A DNA stretch of 48,148 nt, from NCBI GenBank assembly GCA_948468465.1, contig CAOKJJ010000010.1, positions 1 to 48,148 on the forward strand, read 5' to 3'. Shown here one piece after another: positions 15,123-22,610 of the stretch. The stretch comes from an uncultured Eubacterium sp. Its GTDB lineage: Bacteria > Bacillota_A > Clostridia > Lachnospirales > Lachnospiraceae. Every line of letters starts with the position of its first letter. Position 1 is the first letter of the stretch. The notes beneath the pieces were generated by a model, which saw only the letters and a program-made list of their open reading frames with translations, did no database searches and had not been told where the DNA came from. Both the position numbers and the translations under genes were made by a program.

Positions 15123-17348
15123 ATGATTATCGTAAATGAGCAGGAAAAAGTATTTCATCTGAACAATGGACGAATCAGCTATCTGTTTTATGTGATGGAG
15201 AGTGGCCAGCTTGGCCATCTGTATTTTGGCAGGGCACTCAATCCTGAGGGCAGCTATCTGCATATGGTTGAAAAAGCACACCGCCCGATGACGACCTATA
15301 TAACGGAGGGGGATCTTTACACCTCCTATGAGCATCTGCGGCAGGAATATCCCTGCTATGGCACATCAGATTACCGTTATCCTGCCCTGGAAATCCAGGG
15401 CAGTGACGGGAGCCGCATCTGCAAACCGGAATACCAGCGACATGAAATATTCAATGGTAAAAAGCTCCTTTCCGGGCTGCCGGCTACGTATGTGGAGGAT
15501 GAGGGTGAGGCTTCCACGATTGAGATTTTTATGTGGGATCCGGTGAGATCACTGGAGGTTATTTTATCCTATACTATTTTTCGGGATGTCGATGCGGTTG
15601 CGAGGAGTGTCCGGTTTGTCAACCATGGAAAGGAAAGCGTGCTTATCAACAGGGCGATGAGCATGAGCGTAGATCTGCCGGATGCTGATTTTCAAAGCGT
15701 GCAGTTGTCCGGTTCGTGGGCGCGGGAGCGGCATATACATGTGCGGGACCTGCAGCCTGGAATATCAGCTGTGTCAAGTATGCGCGGCAACTCATCCCAC
15801 CAGCATAATCCGTTTCTCGCACTCAAACGCAAAAGTACCACGGAGCAAAGCGGTGAGGTGTATGGATTCAGTTTGGTATACAGTGGCAATTTTCTCGCGC
15901 AGGCAGAGGTAGACAATTATCAGGTGTTACGTGTTATGATGGGCATCAATCCTTTTGGATTTCAGTGGAAGCTTGATCCGGAGACAGATTTTACTACACC
16001 GGAAGCAGTCATGGTTTATTCCGGCGACGGGCAAAATGGCATGAGTCAGCAGTTTCACCGGCTTTATAAGAGCCGTCTGGCGCGTGGATACTGGCGCGAC
16101 AGAGAGCGTCCGATTTTGATCAACAACTGGGAGGCGACGCAGTTTCATTATGTGGAGGATGATTTGATCCTGTTTGCAGCCAAGGCAAAAGAGTGCGGCA
16201 TCGAGCTGTTTGTTCTGGATGACGGCTGGTTCGGCGCACGCAGTGACGACAGGCATGGGCTTGGGGATTGGTATGCAAACATGCAGAAGCTTCCGGATGG
16301 AATTGAGGGATTAGCGGAAAAGATCGAGGCGCTCGGCATGAAATTTGGTCTGTGGTTTGAGCCGGAGATGGTAAACCGGGACAGCGACTTTTTCAGGAGC
16401 CACCCGGATTACATTATCGCGACACCGAACCGCAGTACCTCACATGGCAGAAATCAGTTTGTCCTCGATTTTTCGCGCCGGGAAGTGGTAGATGCAATAT
16501 ATGAACAGATGTATGTGCTGCTGTCAAAAGCGAAGATCAGTTATATCAAGTGGGATATGAACCGCTCTATCAGCGAGTGTTATTCGCAAGCTTATCCAGC
16601 GAATCAGCAGGGAGAGATTTTTCACCGGTATATTCTTGGTGTCTACGATCTGCATGAGCGTCTGATACAGGCATTTCCAAGTCTGTTGATCGAATCGTGT
16701 TCCAGCGGCGGAGGCCGGTTCGATGCGGGGATGCTCTATTATGCGCCTCAGGGATGGGTATCCGATAATTCTGATGCTGTCGAGCGTTTGAAAATACAGT
16801 ATGGCACCAGCCTGGTCTATCCTATAAGCTGTATGGGTGCCCATGTCTCTGCCTGCCCAAATGAACAGGTAGGGCGCTGGACACCGATCGAGACGAGAGG
16901 CAATGTAGCGTGCACTGGCGCGTTTGGCTATGAGCTGGATCTGAACAGGCTTAGCAGCGAAGAGATTGAGATTGTGAAAAAGCAGATCGCGTTTTACAAG
17001 GAAAACAGAAAGCTGATAGCAGAGGGAAACTTCTATCGGCTATGCAGCCCTTTTGAGACAAACTTTGCAGCGTGGGAGACGGTGGCGCTGGATAGACAGC
17101 GGGCGATTGTGACGGTCACCCGCATATTGAGTGAGATCAATGGTCCTTACAGGCGCCTGCCTCTTTGCGGATTGCTGGCAGAGCAGAAATACCATATCAA
17201 GAGCCGTTTTTTATCTTATGATGCATATGGTGACGAGCTGATGCAGTATGGACTGATGCTGGAGGATAAATCTTCTGGGCAGGTTATTGATGGAAGCGGT
17301 GGATGTCAGGACTTTCTGTCGGTCTTATATGAAATTACAGCTATATAG
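15123..17348 (+). CDS. Alpha-galactosidase, glycoside hydrolase family 36
   Basis: A 741-residue cytoplasmic enzyme (no signal peptide) of normal GH36 length. It has an N-terminal beta-sandwich (about 1-320), a TIM barrel with LDDGWFG, the nucleophile Asp478 in YIKWDMNR, then SCSSGGGRFD and the candidate acid/base Asp548 in WVSDNSD, and a C-terminal beta domain. It hydrolyses alpha-1,6-galactosides such as melibiose and raffinose. AAAGGAG at 15108-15113 fits the ATG at 15123. It overlaps the convergent AraC regulator gene by 8 bases at the 3' end. No sugar transporter is adjacent, so uptake genes must be elsewhere. Confidence 0.95.
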   Translation: MIIVNEQEKVFHLNNGRISYLFYVMESGQLGHLYFGRALNPEGSYLHMVEKAHRPMTTYITEGDLYTSYEHLRQEYPCYGTSDYRYPALEIQGSDGSRICKPEYQRHEIFNGKKLLSGLPATYVEDEGEASTIEIFMWDPVRSLEVILSYTIFRDVDAVARSVRFVNHGKESVLINRAMSMSVDLPDADFQSVQLSGSWARERHIHVRDLQPGISAVSSMRGNSSHQHNPFLALKRKSTTEQSGEVYGFSLVYSGNFLAQAEVDNYQVLRVMMGINPFGFQWKLDPETDFTTPEAVMVYSGDGQNGMSQQFHRLYKSRLARGYWRDRERPILINNWEATQFHYVEDDLILFAAKAKECGIELFVLDDGWFGARSDDRHGLGDWYANMQKLPDGIEGLAEKIEALGMKFGLWFEPEMVNRDSDFFRSHPDYIIATPNRSTSHGRNQFVLDFSRREVVDAIYEQMYVLLSKAKISYIKWDMNRSISECYSQAYPANQQGEIFHRYILGVYDLHERLIQAFPSLLIESCSSGGGRFDAGMLYYAPQGWVSDNSDAVERLKIQYGTSLVYPISCMGAHVSACPNEQVGRWTPIETRGNVACTGAFGYELDLNRLSSEEIEIVKKQIAFYKENRKLIAEGNFYRLCSPFETNFAAWETVALDRQRAIVTVTRILSEINGPYRRLPLCGLLAEQKYHIKSRFLSYDAYGDELMQYGLMLEDKSSGQVIDGSGGCQDFLSVLYEITAI

Positions 17349-18228
17349 GAAATGCTGATTCATTTTCGCCAAAGGGATTGGATTTTCTGCGGTTGGCATC
17401 AGTCTTGGCCTGCTCCTGCACGCGGTATTTGCTGGGAGAAATTCCTGACAGCTGCCGGAATGCTTTGCAAAAGGCTTCTGGTTCCTGATAGCCGCAGGAG
17501 AAGGCGATGCTGGCAATGGAGAGCTGTGTCATGGAGAGCAGATGCGCAGCTTTGGTAAGGCGGAATGTCTGCAGGTATTTTATGGGGGACAGACCGGTGT
17601 GTTTTTTGAACAGGGTGCTCAGATAGCTTCTGTTCAACCCGACATAGCGGGCCAGTTCTTCAATCTGCAGGGATTCACTGTAGTGGTTCTGGATATAGCG
17701 GATGGCGTGTGCGACGTATAGGTTTTCATTCGGCGCGCGGTGTTCCTTATCTGTATTTGCTTTGGCTAGACAGGAAAAAAAGAGGTAGAGCATCGCTATT
17801 TGGCGGTACTGGTCGTCGGAGCTGGCACTGTTGTGCCGCAGCATATCCATCACATATTTTTCAGGGTGCAGGTCTTCCTCACAGGAAAATATTGGAAAAT
17901 CCTGGCAGATGCCGATGCTGTTGAGTATTTCCTTTGCTTTTTTCCCGGAGAATCCTGTCCACACATAGGTCCACGGATTGATTGAATCTGACATGTATAC
18001 TGTCTGATAGTCAGGCTCTATGAGAAACCCCTGGCCTTTTGAGAGCTTGTAGCAGTTTCCGTTGACAAAGAATTCACCTTGTCCGTCGAGGATATAATGA
18101 ACGAGGTAAAAACTGCGAACAGCCGGCCCGAATTTGTGGCAGGGCTTTGTGACAGAGTGGCCAAAGTTGTTGATGTGCAGATCCTCAATCTCCATTGTGG
18201 GAAATTCGACAAAAAATGCATTTTCCAT
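17341..18228 (-). CDS. AraC-family regulator with N-terminal cupin domain
   Basis: A 295-residue regulator. Residues 1-170 form a cupin-type sugar-sensing domain (GEFFVNGNCYKLSKGQGFLI); residues about 190-285 hold the two AraC helix-turn-helix motifs (LQIEELARYVGLNRSYLSTL, then SIASIAFSCGYQEPEAFCKA). The ATG ending at 18228 follows GGAGG with a 6-base gap; a longer frame to 18369 has no RBS. It lies tail to tail with the alpha-galactosidase, as in raffinose/melibiose loci with MsmR/RafR-type activators, so galactoside-responsive control is likely. The 19-bp palindrome upstream (18331-18349) may be its site. Confidence 0.9.
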   Translation of the reverse strand: MENAFFVEFPTMEIEDLHINNFGHSVTKPCHKFGPAVRSFYLVHYILDGQGEFFVNGNCYKLSKGQGFLIEPDYQTVYMSDSINPWTYVWTGFSGKKAKEILNSIGICQDFPIFSCEEDLHPEKYVMDMLRHNSASSDDQYRQIAMLYLFFSCLAKANTDKEHRAPNENLYVAHAIRYIQNHYSESLQIEELARYVGLNRSYLSTLFKKHTGLSPIKYLQTFRLTKAAHLLSMTQLSIASIAFSCGYQEPEAFCKAFRQLSGISPSKYRVQEQAKTDANRRKSNPFGENESAFPI

Positions 18229-18330
18229 GGGAAACCTCCATTCTATGATCCTGTGTGTTCTTACCGGAGCTTTCTCACTGGATGATGCGGGGAGATCCCG
18301 GAGTTTTGATTTGTGTATGCAGGTGATTAC

Positions 18331-18349
18331 TGATAAATTTAGTTTATCA
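18331..18349. promoter_or_regulatory. Palindrome in the divergent intergenic region of the AraC regulator
   Basis: TGATAAA and TTTATCA form a perfect 7-base inverted repeat with a 5-base gap. It lies 103 bases from the AraC gene start and 61 bases from the start of the divergent membrane protein gene. It could be an operator for either gene; AraC proteins more often use direct repeats, so the assignment is weak. Confidence 0.4.
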
Positions 18350-18409
18350 TTGCACGGAGAGAAATTCAATCAGGAAATGTATATGATATAAATGAACGAG
18401 GAGCTTATT

Positions 18410-19075
18410 ATGAAACAAAATGATGTAAAATCCTATCTGGTGAGGGGAATGGCAGTTGTTATAGGTATTTTTATGGTGGGAATCGCGGTTGGCTTTTTTA
18501 AGATCGCGGAGATGGGGGCCGACCCATTTACCGCGATGAACACGGGAATCAGCTCTATGCTCAGCATGCAGTTCGGAACGCTGCAGCTGAGCGTGAATGC
18601 GTTGATTCTTGTTCTTGTCTTTGTGTTCAAAAGGCAGTTTATCGGTTTTGGAACAATCTTTAATATGGTCTTTGTAGGGTACACGGCAGATTTTATCATG
18701 TGGATTCTGGCAAAATTTCAGATTACGTTCGCCGCATGGCCTTCTCGAATCGCCCTGCTGATTTTTGCAGCACTTTTAATCTGTATTGGCGACGCGCTCT
18801 ATATCTCGGCAGATATGGGAATGGCACCCTATGACGCGGCTGGGTATATTGTGGAAATGCTTACAAAGCAAAGGATACCGTTCCGGTTTGCACGGATCAT
18901 ACTGGATATTATCTGTGTCAGCATTGGCTGTTTTACTGGTATGAAGACAGGTATTCAGTGGAAAGTCATTGGGATCGGGACAGTAATGCTGGCGTTTTGT
19001 ACAGGGCCGTTTATACAGTTTTTCCGGATACATTGGAGTGAAAGGCTGCTTGCGCCGTATAAAGGACATCAATAA
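18410..19075 (+). CDS. YczE/YitT-type integral membrane protein
   Basis: A 221-residue protein with about five hydrophobic segments and conserved polar motifs MGADPFTAMNTGIS and ADMGMAPYDAAGY, which occur twice as related repeats and characterise the YczE/YyaS/YitT-like group. The function of the family is not established. GAGGAG lies about 8 bases before the ATG at 18410; an ATG at 18392 has no RBS. It is transcribed away from the AraC gene. After its stop, 19076-19179 shows no intact gene. Confidence 0.8.
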   Translation: MKQNDVKSYLVRGMAVVIGIFMVGIAVGFFKIAEMGADPFTAMNTGISSMLSMQFGTLQLSVNALILVLVFVFKRQFIGFGTIFNMVFVGYTADFIMWILAKFQITFAAWPSRIALLIFAALLICIGDALYISADMGMAPYDAAGYIVEMLTKQRIPFRFARIILDIICVSIGCFTGMKTGIQWKVIGIGTVMLAFCTGPFIQFFRIHWSERLLAPYKGHQ

Positions 19076-19179
19076 ATTTCCGTTTAAGTACCCACCATTT
19101 GCATGGCATCATACAAGATATACAGCATTTCGTGGCAACAGATGAGCATTTTACAGCAATTACATTGTTTTGATATTTC

Positions 19180-19443
19180 TTGCAGGCTATAATAAAACAT
19201 CTGTATAAGGATGAACACGTTCCTGACACCACTTTATTTTGCCTTGACAAAGATAAAAACATATTTGTAGGAGCTGTCAATATCCGTCACTATTTGAATG
19301 ATGCATTGTTAAAAACAGGCGGGCATATAGGAGTTGGGATCAGGCCCAGTGAAAGACGAAAAGGTTATGCGACAACAGCCATTACGTTAGCATTTGTAAA
19401 GCAAAAAGGATTCATATATTATGAGTCCTTTTTTGCTATCTGA
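19180..19443 (+). pseudogene. GNAT acetyltransferase remnant
   Basis: Only the middle part of a GNAT domain is readable: VPDTTLFCLDKDKNIFVGAV and the motif-A segment GGHIGVGIRPSERRKGYATT. The normal N-terminal third is missing: upstream sequence contains frame breaks and no start with an RBS. The C-terminus runs straight into the terminator hairpin at 19400-19436, and motif B is lost. This is a broken gene at the left border of the decayed island. Confidence 0.75.
19400..19436. terminator. Bidirectional terminator
   Basis: AGCAAAAAGGATTCATA pairs with TATGAGTCCTTTTTTGCT around a TAT loop, with one G.T pair and one extra base. The arms contain A-runs and T-runs on opposite sides, so it can end transcripts of both the GNAT remnant and the convergent XRE gene. 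Confidence 0.8.
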
Positions 19444-19446
19444 AAG

Positions 19447-19692
19447 CTATTCTTCATCATCAAATTTCTCTTCATTCATTTCGTAGAAATCCAATAATTC
19501 AGAAACGGTCATACCTAATCCAGTAGCTATTTTGTGTAAAGTTTTCAGTTTTGGATTCTTAGTTTTTCCTTTTATAAGATTTTCTACAGTTGATTGTGTT
19601 ATACCTGATAAAGTTGCAAGCCTATTTACAGTAATATTTTTCTCGGAACATAAATCTGTTAATCGTTTGATAACTGCTTCGGAATATGTCAT
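19447..19692 (-). CDS. XRE-family helix-turn-helix regulator (81 aa)
   Basis: A complete small Cro/CI-type protein: residues 7-62 form the HTH domain (NRLATLSGITQSTVENLIKG contains the turn and recognition helix). The tail is acidic (EEKFDDEE). GAGGGGG precedes the ATG. It lacks a sensor or protease domain. A perfect TATAAT (minus strand, 19725-19730) lies upstream, and two matching 14-bp palindromes stand at 19753-19766 and 19794-19807, so it most likely represses itself and the plus-strand promoter between those sites. Confidence 0.85.
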   Translation of the reverse strand: MTYSEAVIKRLTDLCSEKNITVNRLATLSGITQSTVENLIKGKTKNPKLKTLHKIATGLGMTVSELLDFYEMNEEKFDDEE

Positions 19693-19752
19693 GCAAACCC
19701 CCTCGTTTAATGTTATACGGTTAAATTATAGGGAGTTTTTATAAATAATATT

Positions 19753-19807
19753 AACGGTGCACGGTTGACACGGCTGCAAAAATGTAATACACTAACGGTG
19801 CATGGTT
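19753..19807 (+). promoter_or_regulatory. Plus-strand promoter bracketed by two XRE-type operators
   Basis: AACGGTGCACGGTT (19753-19766) and AACGGTGCATGGTT (19794-19807) are near-palindromes 41 bases apart. Between them is a good sigma-A promoter: TTGACA (19765-19770), 17 bases, TACACT (19788-19793). The first site touches the -35 box and the second covers the expected transcription start. An ACGGTTAA half-site lies near 19716, close to the XRE gene. The promoter now fires into an IS607-type element, so the original target gene may have been displaced. Confidence 0.65.
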
Positions 19808-19891
19808 AAAACAGAAAGATTTATAGCAGAAATATGGTAACTAGATAGATACATAATGCATTAACTTGTTTATTTTTTTTAATATATAATA

Positions 19892-19920
19892 TTGCAAAAT
19901 GAACATGACTGTGTTATACT
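19892..19920 (+). promoter_or_regulatory. Promoter of the IS607-type recombinase gene
   Basis: TTGCAA (19892-19897) and TATACT (19915-19920) with a 17-base spacer, 23 bases before the ATG at 19943. Confidence 0.55.
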
Positions 19921-19942
19921 TATTTCGGATGGAGGTGGTATC

Positions 19943-20548
19943 ATGCTGTCTAAAGAGGTTCTGGATTTACTAAAAATAACACGCCAGACGCTTACGAAAT
20001 ATGTAAAAACAGGTATTATCAGAACTACAACCATGCCCAATGGCAGATATGATTATAATAATGAAGATGTATATAGGATATTTAATAAAGGGATTGAAAG
20101 AAAAACATATTTGTATGCAAGGGTATCATCGCAAAAACAAAAAAAGGACTTGGAAAACCAGATTACTATGCTGAAACAGTTCTGCTTTTCCAATGGATAC
20201 AGGATATCCGGGATTTATTCTGACATTGCCAGTGGGATAAGCTTTGAAAAAAGAAAAGATTTTTTCAGGCTTTTGGACGAGGTTTTGGATGGCAGGGTCG
20301 AAAAAGTTATCATTACCTATAAAGACAGGCTTTCCAGAGTTGGCTTTGACTTGTTTTATCATTTATTTAACAAATATCACTGCGACATCATAGTTATGAG
20401 TGAAATTGGTTCTGAAAAATTGGACAGCGAGGAAATTTTTGAAGAAATCATATCGCTGCTGCATTGTTATTCCACGAAGCCGTACAGTAAAAGGAAAGCG
20501 AAAAAAATAAAGGAGGTACTGGAAGCGGATGATCACGCAGAGGGTTGA
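19943..20548 (+). CDS. tnpA: IS607-family serine recombinase TnpA
   Basis: A 201-residue recombinase with the IS607 layout. An N-terminal MerR-like helix-turn-helix (LLKITRQTLTKYVKTG) is followed by the catalytic domain beginning YLYARVSSQKQ, where the first Ser of VSS (about residue 63) is the expected nucleophile; DIASGISFEKRKDFFRLLD and YKDRLSRVGFD are further resolvase motifs. These enzymes move the element through a covalent Ser-DNA intermediate. GGAGGTGG precedes the ATG at 19943. The gene appears intact and overlaps the start of the tnpB remnant, as usual in the family. Confidence 0.9.
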   Translation: MLSKEVLDLLKITRQTLTKYVKTGIIRTTTMPNGRYDYNNEDVYRIFNKGIERKTYLYARVSSQKQKKDLENQITMLKQFCFSNGYRISGIYSDIASGISFEKRKDFFRLLDEVLDGRVEKVIITYKDRLSRVGFDLFYHLFNKYHCDIIVMSEIGSEKLDSEEIFEEIISLLHCYSTKPYSKRKAKKIKEVLEADDHAEG

Positions 20549-20962
20549 AAAACACAGGATAAAGCCATCAGACAAATACTTTGCCATGCTGGATCATTTC
20601 TGCCTTCTGTCTAAAAATTTGTATAACCACGCAAACTATATACTGCGGCAGGCGTTCCTGAATAATCACAAAACTGTCTCTTATGGCGATATGGATAAAA
20701 TCCTGAAAGCAGATGATGAATATCCTGATTACAGGGCAATGCCAACGGCGCAGTGCGCCCAGCAGGTATTAGGCTGCTGGAAAAGAACTGGAAATCATTT
20801 TTCAGCTCTGTCAGGGACTGGGCAAAGAACAAAGACAAATATACGGGGCGGCCGAAGCTTCCAAAATATAAAAAGAAAGACGGCAGGAATATCCTGATAC
20901 TGACAAACCAGAATGTAAAATTAAAGGATGGGGTTTTAAAATTCCCAAAGAAATCTGGATAA
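20529..20962 (+). pseudogene. tnpB: TnpB remnant, frameshifted and truncated
   Basis: The N-terminus of a TnpB nuclease is readable from the ATG at 20529 (preceded by AGGAGG) to about 20770. The frame then shifts by one base near GTATTAGG and continues in another frame as RLLEKNWKSFFSSVRDW and GRPKLPKYKKKDGRN up to a stop at 20960-20962. The RuvC-like catalytic domain and zinc ribbon, roughly 250 residues, are missing, together with the right end that would hold the guide RNA. TnpB is the RNA-guided nuclease ancestor of Cas12, but this copy cannot be active. Confidence 0.9.
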
Positions 20963-20989
20963 TTGAAATATGTGGAAGGGAGGCAAAAA

Positions 20990-21271
20990 ATGCTGATTGA
21001 TGAAATTGCTGGTGCGGTATTAAAAATAATTTCTAAATATTCTATAAAAAAGGTTACGTTGTTTGGATCAAGAGCAGATGGAACAAATCATGATGATAGT
21101 GACGTAGATTTGATCATGGAATTTAACAAACCTGTTTCATTGATCACCTTATCTATGGTGCAGATTGAATTAGAAGAAATGTTAGGAGTGAAAGTGGATG
21201 TGATTCATGGACCCGTTATGCCAGGTGATATGATAGAAATTCGTAAGGAAGTGGTATTATATGCAGCATAG
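20990..21271 (+). CDS. mntA: MNT-type nucleotidyltransferase (MntA-like antitoxin)
   Basis: A 93-residue minimal nucleotidyltransferase. The motif GSRADGTNHDDSDVDLIMEF (about residues 26-45) shows the Gly-Ser...Asp-x-Asp pattern of the pol-beta superfamily, and a later Asp in KVDVIHG completes the triad. MntA neutralises its partner toxin HepT by adding AMP to a Tyr. The ATG at 20990 follows GGGAGG; a longer frame starting at 20963 lacks an RBS. The HepT gene begins inside its 3' end but is truncated, so the antitoxin is now an orphan. Confidence 0.85.
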   Translation: MLIDEIAGAVLKIISKYSIKKVTLFGSRADGTNHDDSDVDLIMEFNKPVSLITLSMVQIELEEMLGVKVDVIHGPVMPGDMIEIRKEVVLYAA

Positions 21272-21371
21272 GGACAAAATTACTATATTAAAGATAATGG
21301 AAGAAATAGATATAGGAATTGAGCTTTTGGGAACAGCTTCGCTAGAACAGTTTTTGGCGAATGAAAGTTAG
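21261..21371 (+). pseudogene. hepT: HepT (HEPN-domain toxin) fragment
   Basis: The frame beginning ATG at 21261 overlaps mntA by 11 bases, typical of this toxin-antitoxin pair. It reads MQHRDKITILKIMEEIDIGI and ends after 36 codons at a TAG (21369-21371). Full HepT proteins are about 110-140 residues and carry the RNase motif R-x4-6-H, which is absent here. The toxin is therefore inactive. Sequence up to 21626 holds no other gene. Confidence 0.8.
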
Positions 21372-21400
21372 AACCACGGTAAATTCATAAAAGCCCAAAA

Positions 21401-21439
21401 CAGGGCGGCGGCGTCAGAGTATTTTGATCCGCCGCCCTG
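21401..21439 (-). terminator. GC-rich hairpin, terminator-like on the minus strand
   Basis: CAGGGCGGCGG (21401-21411) pairs perfectly with CCGCCGCCCTG (21429-21439). No T-run follows on the plus strand, but on the minus strand the hairpin is followed by TTTTGGGCTTTT. No minus-strand gene ends here, so it is either a relic or a repeat element. It stands out in an AT-rich stretch. Confidence 0.5.
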
Positions 21440-21502
21440 TCTGCTGCCATAAAGTGTGTTTCGTGATTGTCTGTATAGATTATTTTCATTTTATGTAACA
21501 TT

Positions 21503-21532
21503 TTGCGGACATAGTTGTTATATAAGTATACT
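21503..21532 (+). promoter_or_regulatory. Candidate promoter upstream of the polysaccharide locus
   Basis: TTGCGG (21503-21508) and TATACT (21527-21532) with an 18-base spacer. A self-complementary ACGTACGT (21534-21541) covers the expected start site and could be an operator. It would drive the small HTH ORF at 21627 and possibly the long operon beyond. Confidence 0.45.
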
Positions 21533-21626
21533 CACGTACGTTAAAACTTTTATCGAATCGTTTATGGCAACAGCGCTCGTGAGTCGGCATTATTTGGCAA
21601 AGCCTTGGGATTGGAGGTAAAGGGAT

Positions 21627-21773
21627 GTGGATAAGCATATATTGCAGCAGTTATATGAGACATACGGCAGAGTCATCCACCAAAATCCGGAAATGACGCA
21701 GAAAGATTTAGGCGAAAAACTTTCCGTGTCTGCAGCAACGATTAAGCGAACCCTGATGAGAATGGATCTTTGA
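21627..21773 (+). CDS. Very small helix-turn-helix ORF (48 aa)
   Basis: A GTG start at 21627 preceded by GGAGG gives a 48-residue product in which NPEMTQKDLGEKLSVSAATI reads as a helix-turn-helix. It is either a tiny regulator or the N-terminal remnant of a larger MarR- or LexA-type regulator cut off downstream. Its position just before the inverted-repeat segment and the polysaccharide operon would suit a regulatory role. Between 21774 and 21888 nothing further is seen. Confidence 0.45.
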   Translation: MDKHILQQLYETYGRVIHQNPEMTQKDLGEKLSVSAATIKRTLMRMDL

Positions 21774-21888
21774 TAGGTGTTTTAGATTTTAATCTTATGA
21801 TACCTGTTGAAAATGCACAGATACAGACCCGGCAGGAATACCGGACAATGTACCAGATGTGGAAAATGCGGCAGAAGTTGTTCTTATG

Positions 21889-22210
21889 CATAACATTTTA
21901 TAACAAATTGTTCACTAAAAGTATTTTATATCAAAGTTCTTATTTTTGCAATACCAAAGAAAAAATTGTCTAAATTTCCAGTTTTTCTTGGAAATTCTAT
22001 GAAACAAATCTCTTAATTTATGCAATATTCACAAATTTTTCGAAAATAAAACTACAAATAAAATTCAATAAAAAATAACAAAATATAAAAATGTTATGAA
22101 AAAAAGTGATCCGATTCCTTTTGGAAAACCTCTCAAAGCCGCATAAATACTGGGTTTGCATAGCTTTTTTGTTTTTTTGTCAGCATAACAATTTGTTATA
22201 AAATGTTATG
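21889..22210. repeat. 322-bp segment bounded by perfect 24-bp inverted repeats
   Basis: The arms at 21889-21912 and 22187-22210 are exact inverted copies (24 of 24). The 274 bases between them are very AT-rich, code for nothing, and contain a hairpin (21973-21996) and a plus-strand terminator-like hairpin (22135-22178). A partial third copy of the arm end (TATAAAAATGTTATG) is seen near 22085. No target-site duplication flanks the segment. Lying directly before the first gene of the polysaccharide operon, it fits either an invertible control segment or a non-autonomous (MITE-like) element. Confidence 0.9.
22135..22178 (+). terminator. Terminator-like hairpin inside the inverted-repeat segment
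   Basis: AAAGC (22135-22139) pairs with GCTTT (22163-22167), with an inner GCA/TGC pairing after a small internal loop, followed by a run of T interrupted by one G to 22178. In the present orientation it would reduce transcription entering the operon from the left. Confidence 0.45.
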
Positions 22211-22274
22211 TCAAATACAGGCTGACGCAAGCGGTTATGCCAGAATAGAGCAGATACAGGAGGAAGGGAAGCGT

Positions 22275-22610
22275 ATGCAGGAAATAGATTATGTCAGGAT
22301 AGGGACGCGAATCCGTGCAGCCAGAAAGGCAAGAGGATGGTCACAGGATGAACTTGCAAAGAAAAGCGGCATCAGTATGTCTTTTCTGGGACATATTGAA
22401 CGCGGGACAAGGATTATGAGCCTGGATACATTTGTAAATATATGTGCGGCACTGTGCACGGATGCAGATGAGCTGCTGTGGGGTATTGCGCATCCGTCGG
22501 ATTCACGTTTTGTGGATATGTGGGGACAGCAGAAGAGGAAGGATACCGATAGCTATTCTATGTATGTCCGTATTATGAAGTCAGTAGCTGAAATTATGAA
22601 TGAAGCATGA
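22275..22610 (+). CDS. XRE-family regulator at the head of the polysaccharide operon
   Basis: A 111-residue Cro/CI-type protein: residues 8-65 are the HTH domain (WSQDELAKKSGISMSFLGHI with the next RGTRIMSLDTFVNICAAL). GGAGGAAGG precedes the ATG at 22275; an earlier in-frame ATG at 22209 lies in the inverted repeat and has no RBS. The stop overlaps the start of the first glycosyltransferase (ATGA), so it is translated with the operon and probably controls it. Similar small HTH genes head polysaccharide loci in related bacteria. Confidence 0.85.
   Translation: MQEIDYVRIGTRIRAARKARGWSQDELAKKSGISMSFLGHIERGTRIMSLDTFVNICAALCTDADELLWGIAHPSDSRFVDMWGQQKRKDTDSYSMYVRIMKSVAEIMNEA

Larger units (their letters stand above)
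19860..20962 (+). mobile_element. Partial IS607-family element
   Basis: TnpA plus a truncated tnpB define an IS607-type (IS200/IS605-related) element. Its members have no terminal inverted repeats and make no target duplications, so the left boundary (somewhere between about 19810 and 19890) is an estimate. The right end is lost: tnpB breaks off just before the MntA gene. TnpA might still act on intact copies elsewhere. Confidence 0.7.

Noticed and set aside
21770..21973. 67-aa frame across the left inverted repeat
   Set aside because: No RBS, no recognisable motif and an AT-driven composition; it is treated as non-coding.
22157..22202. Plus-strand promoter inside the inverted-repeat segment
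   Set aside because: TTGCAT or TTGTCA do not pair with TATAAA at an acceptable spacing, so no promoter was called.
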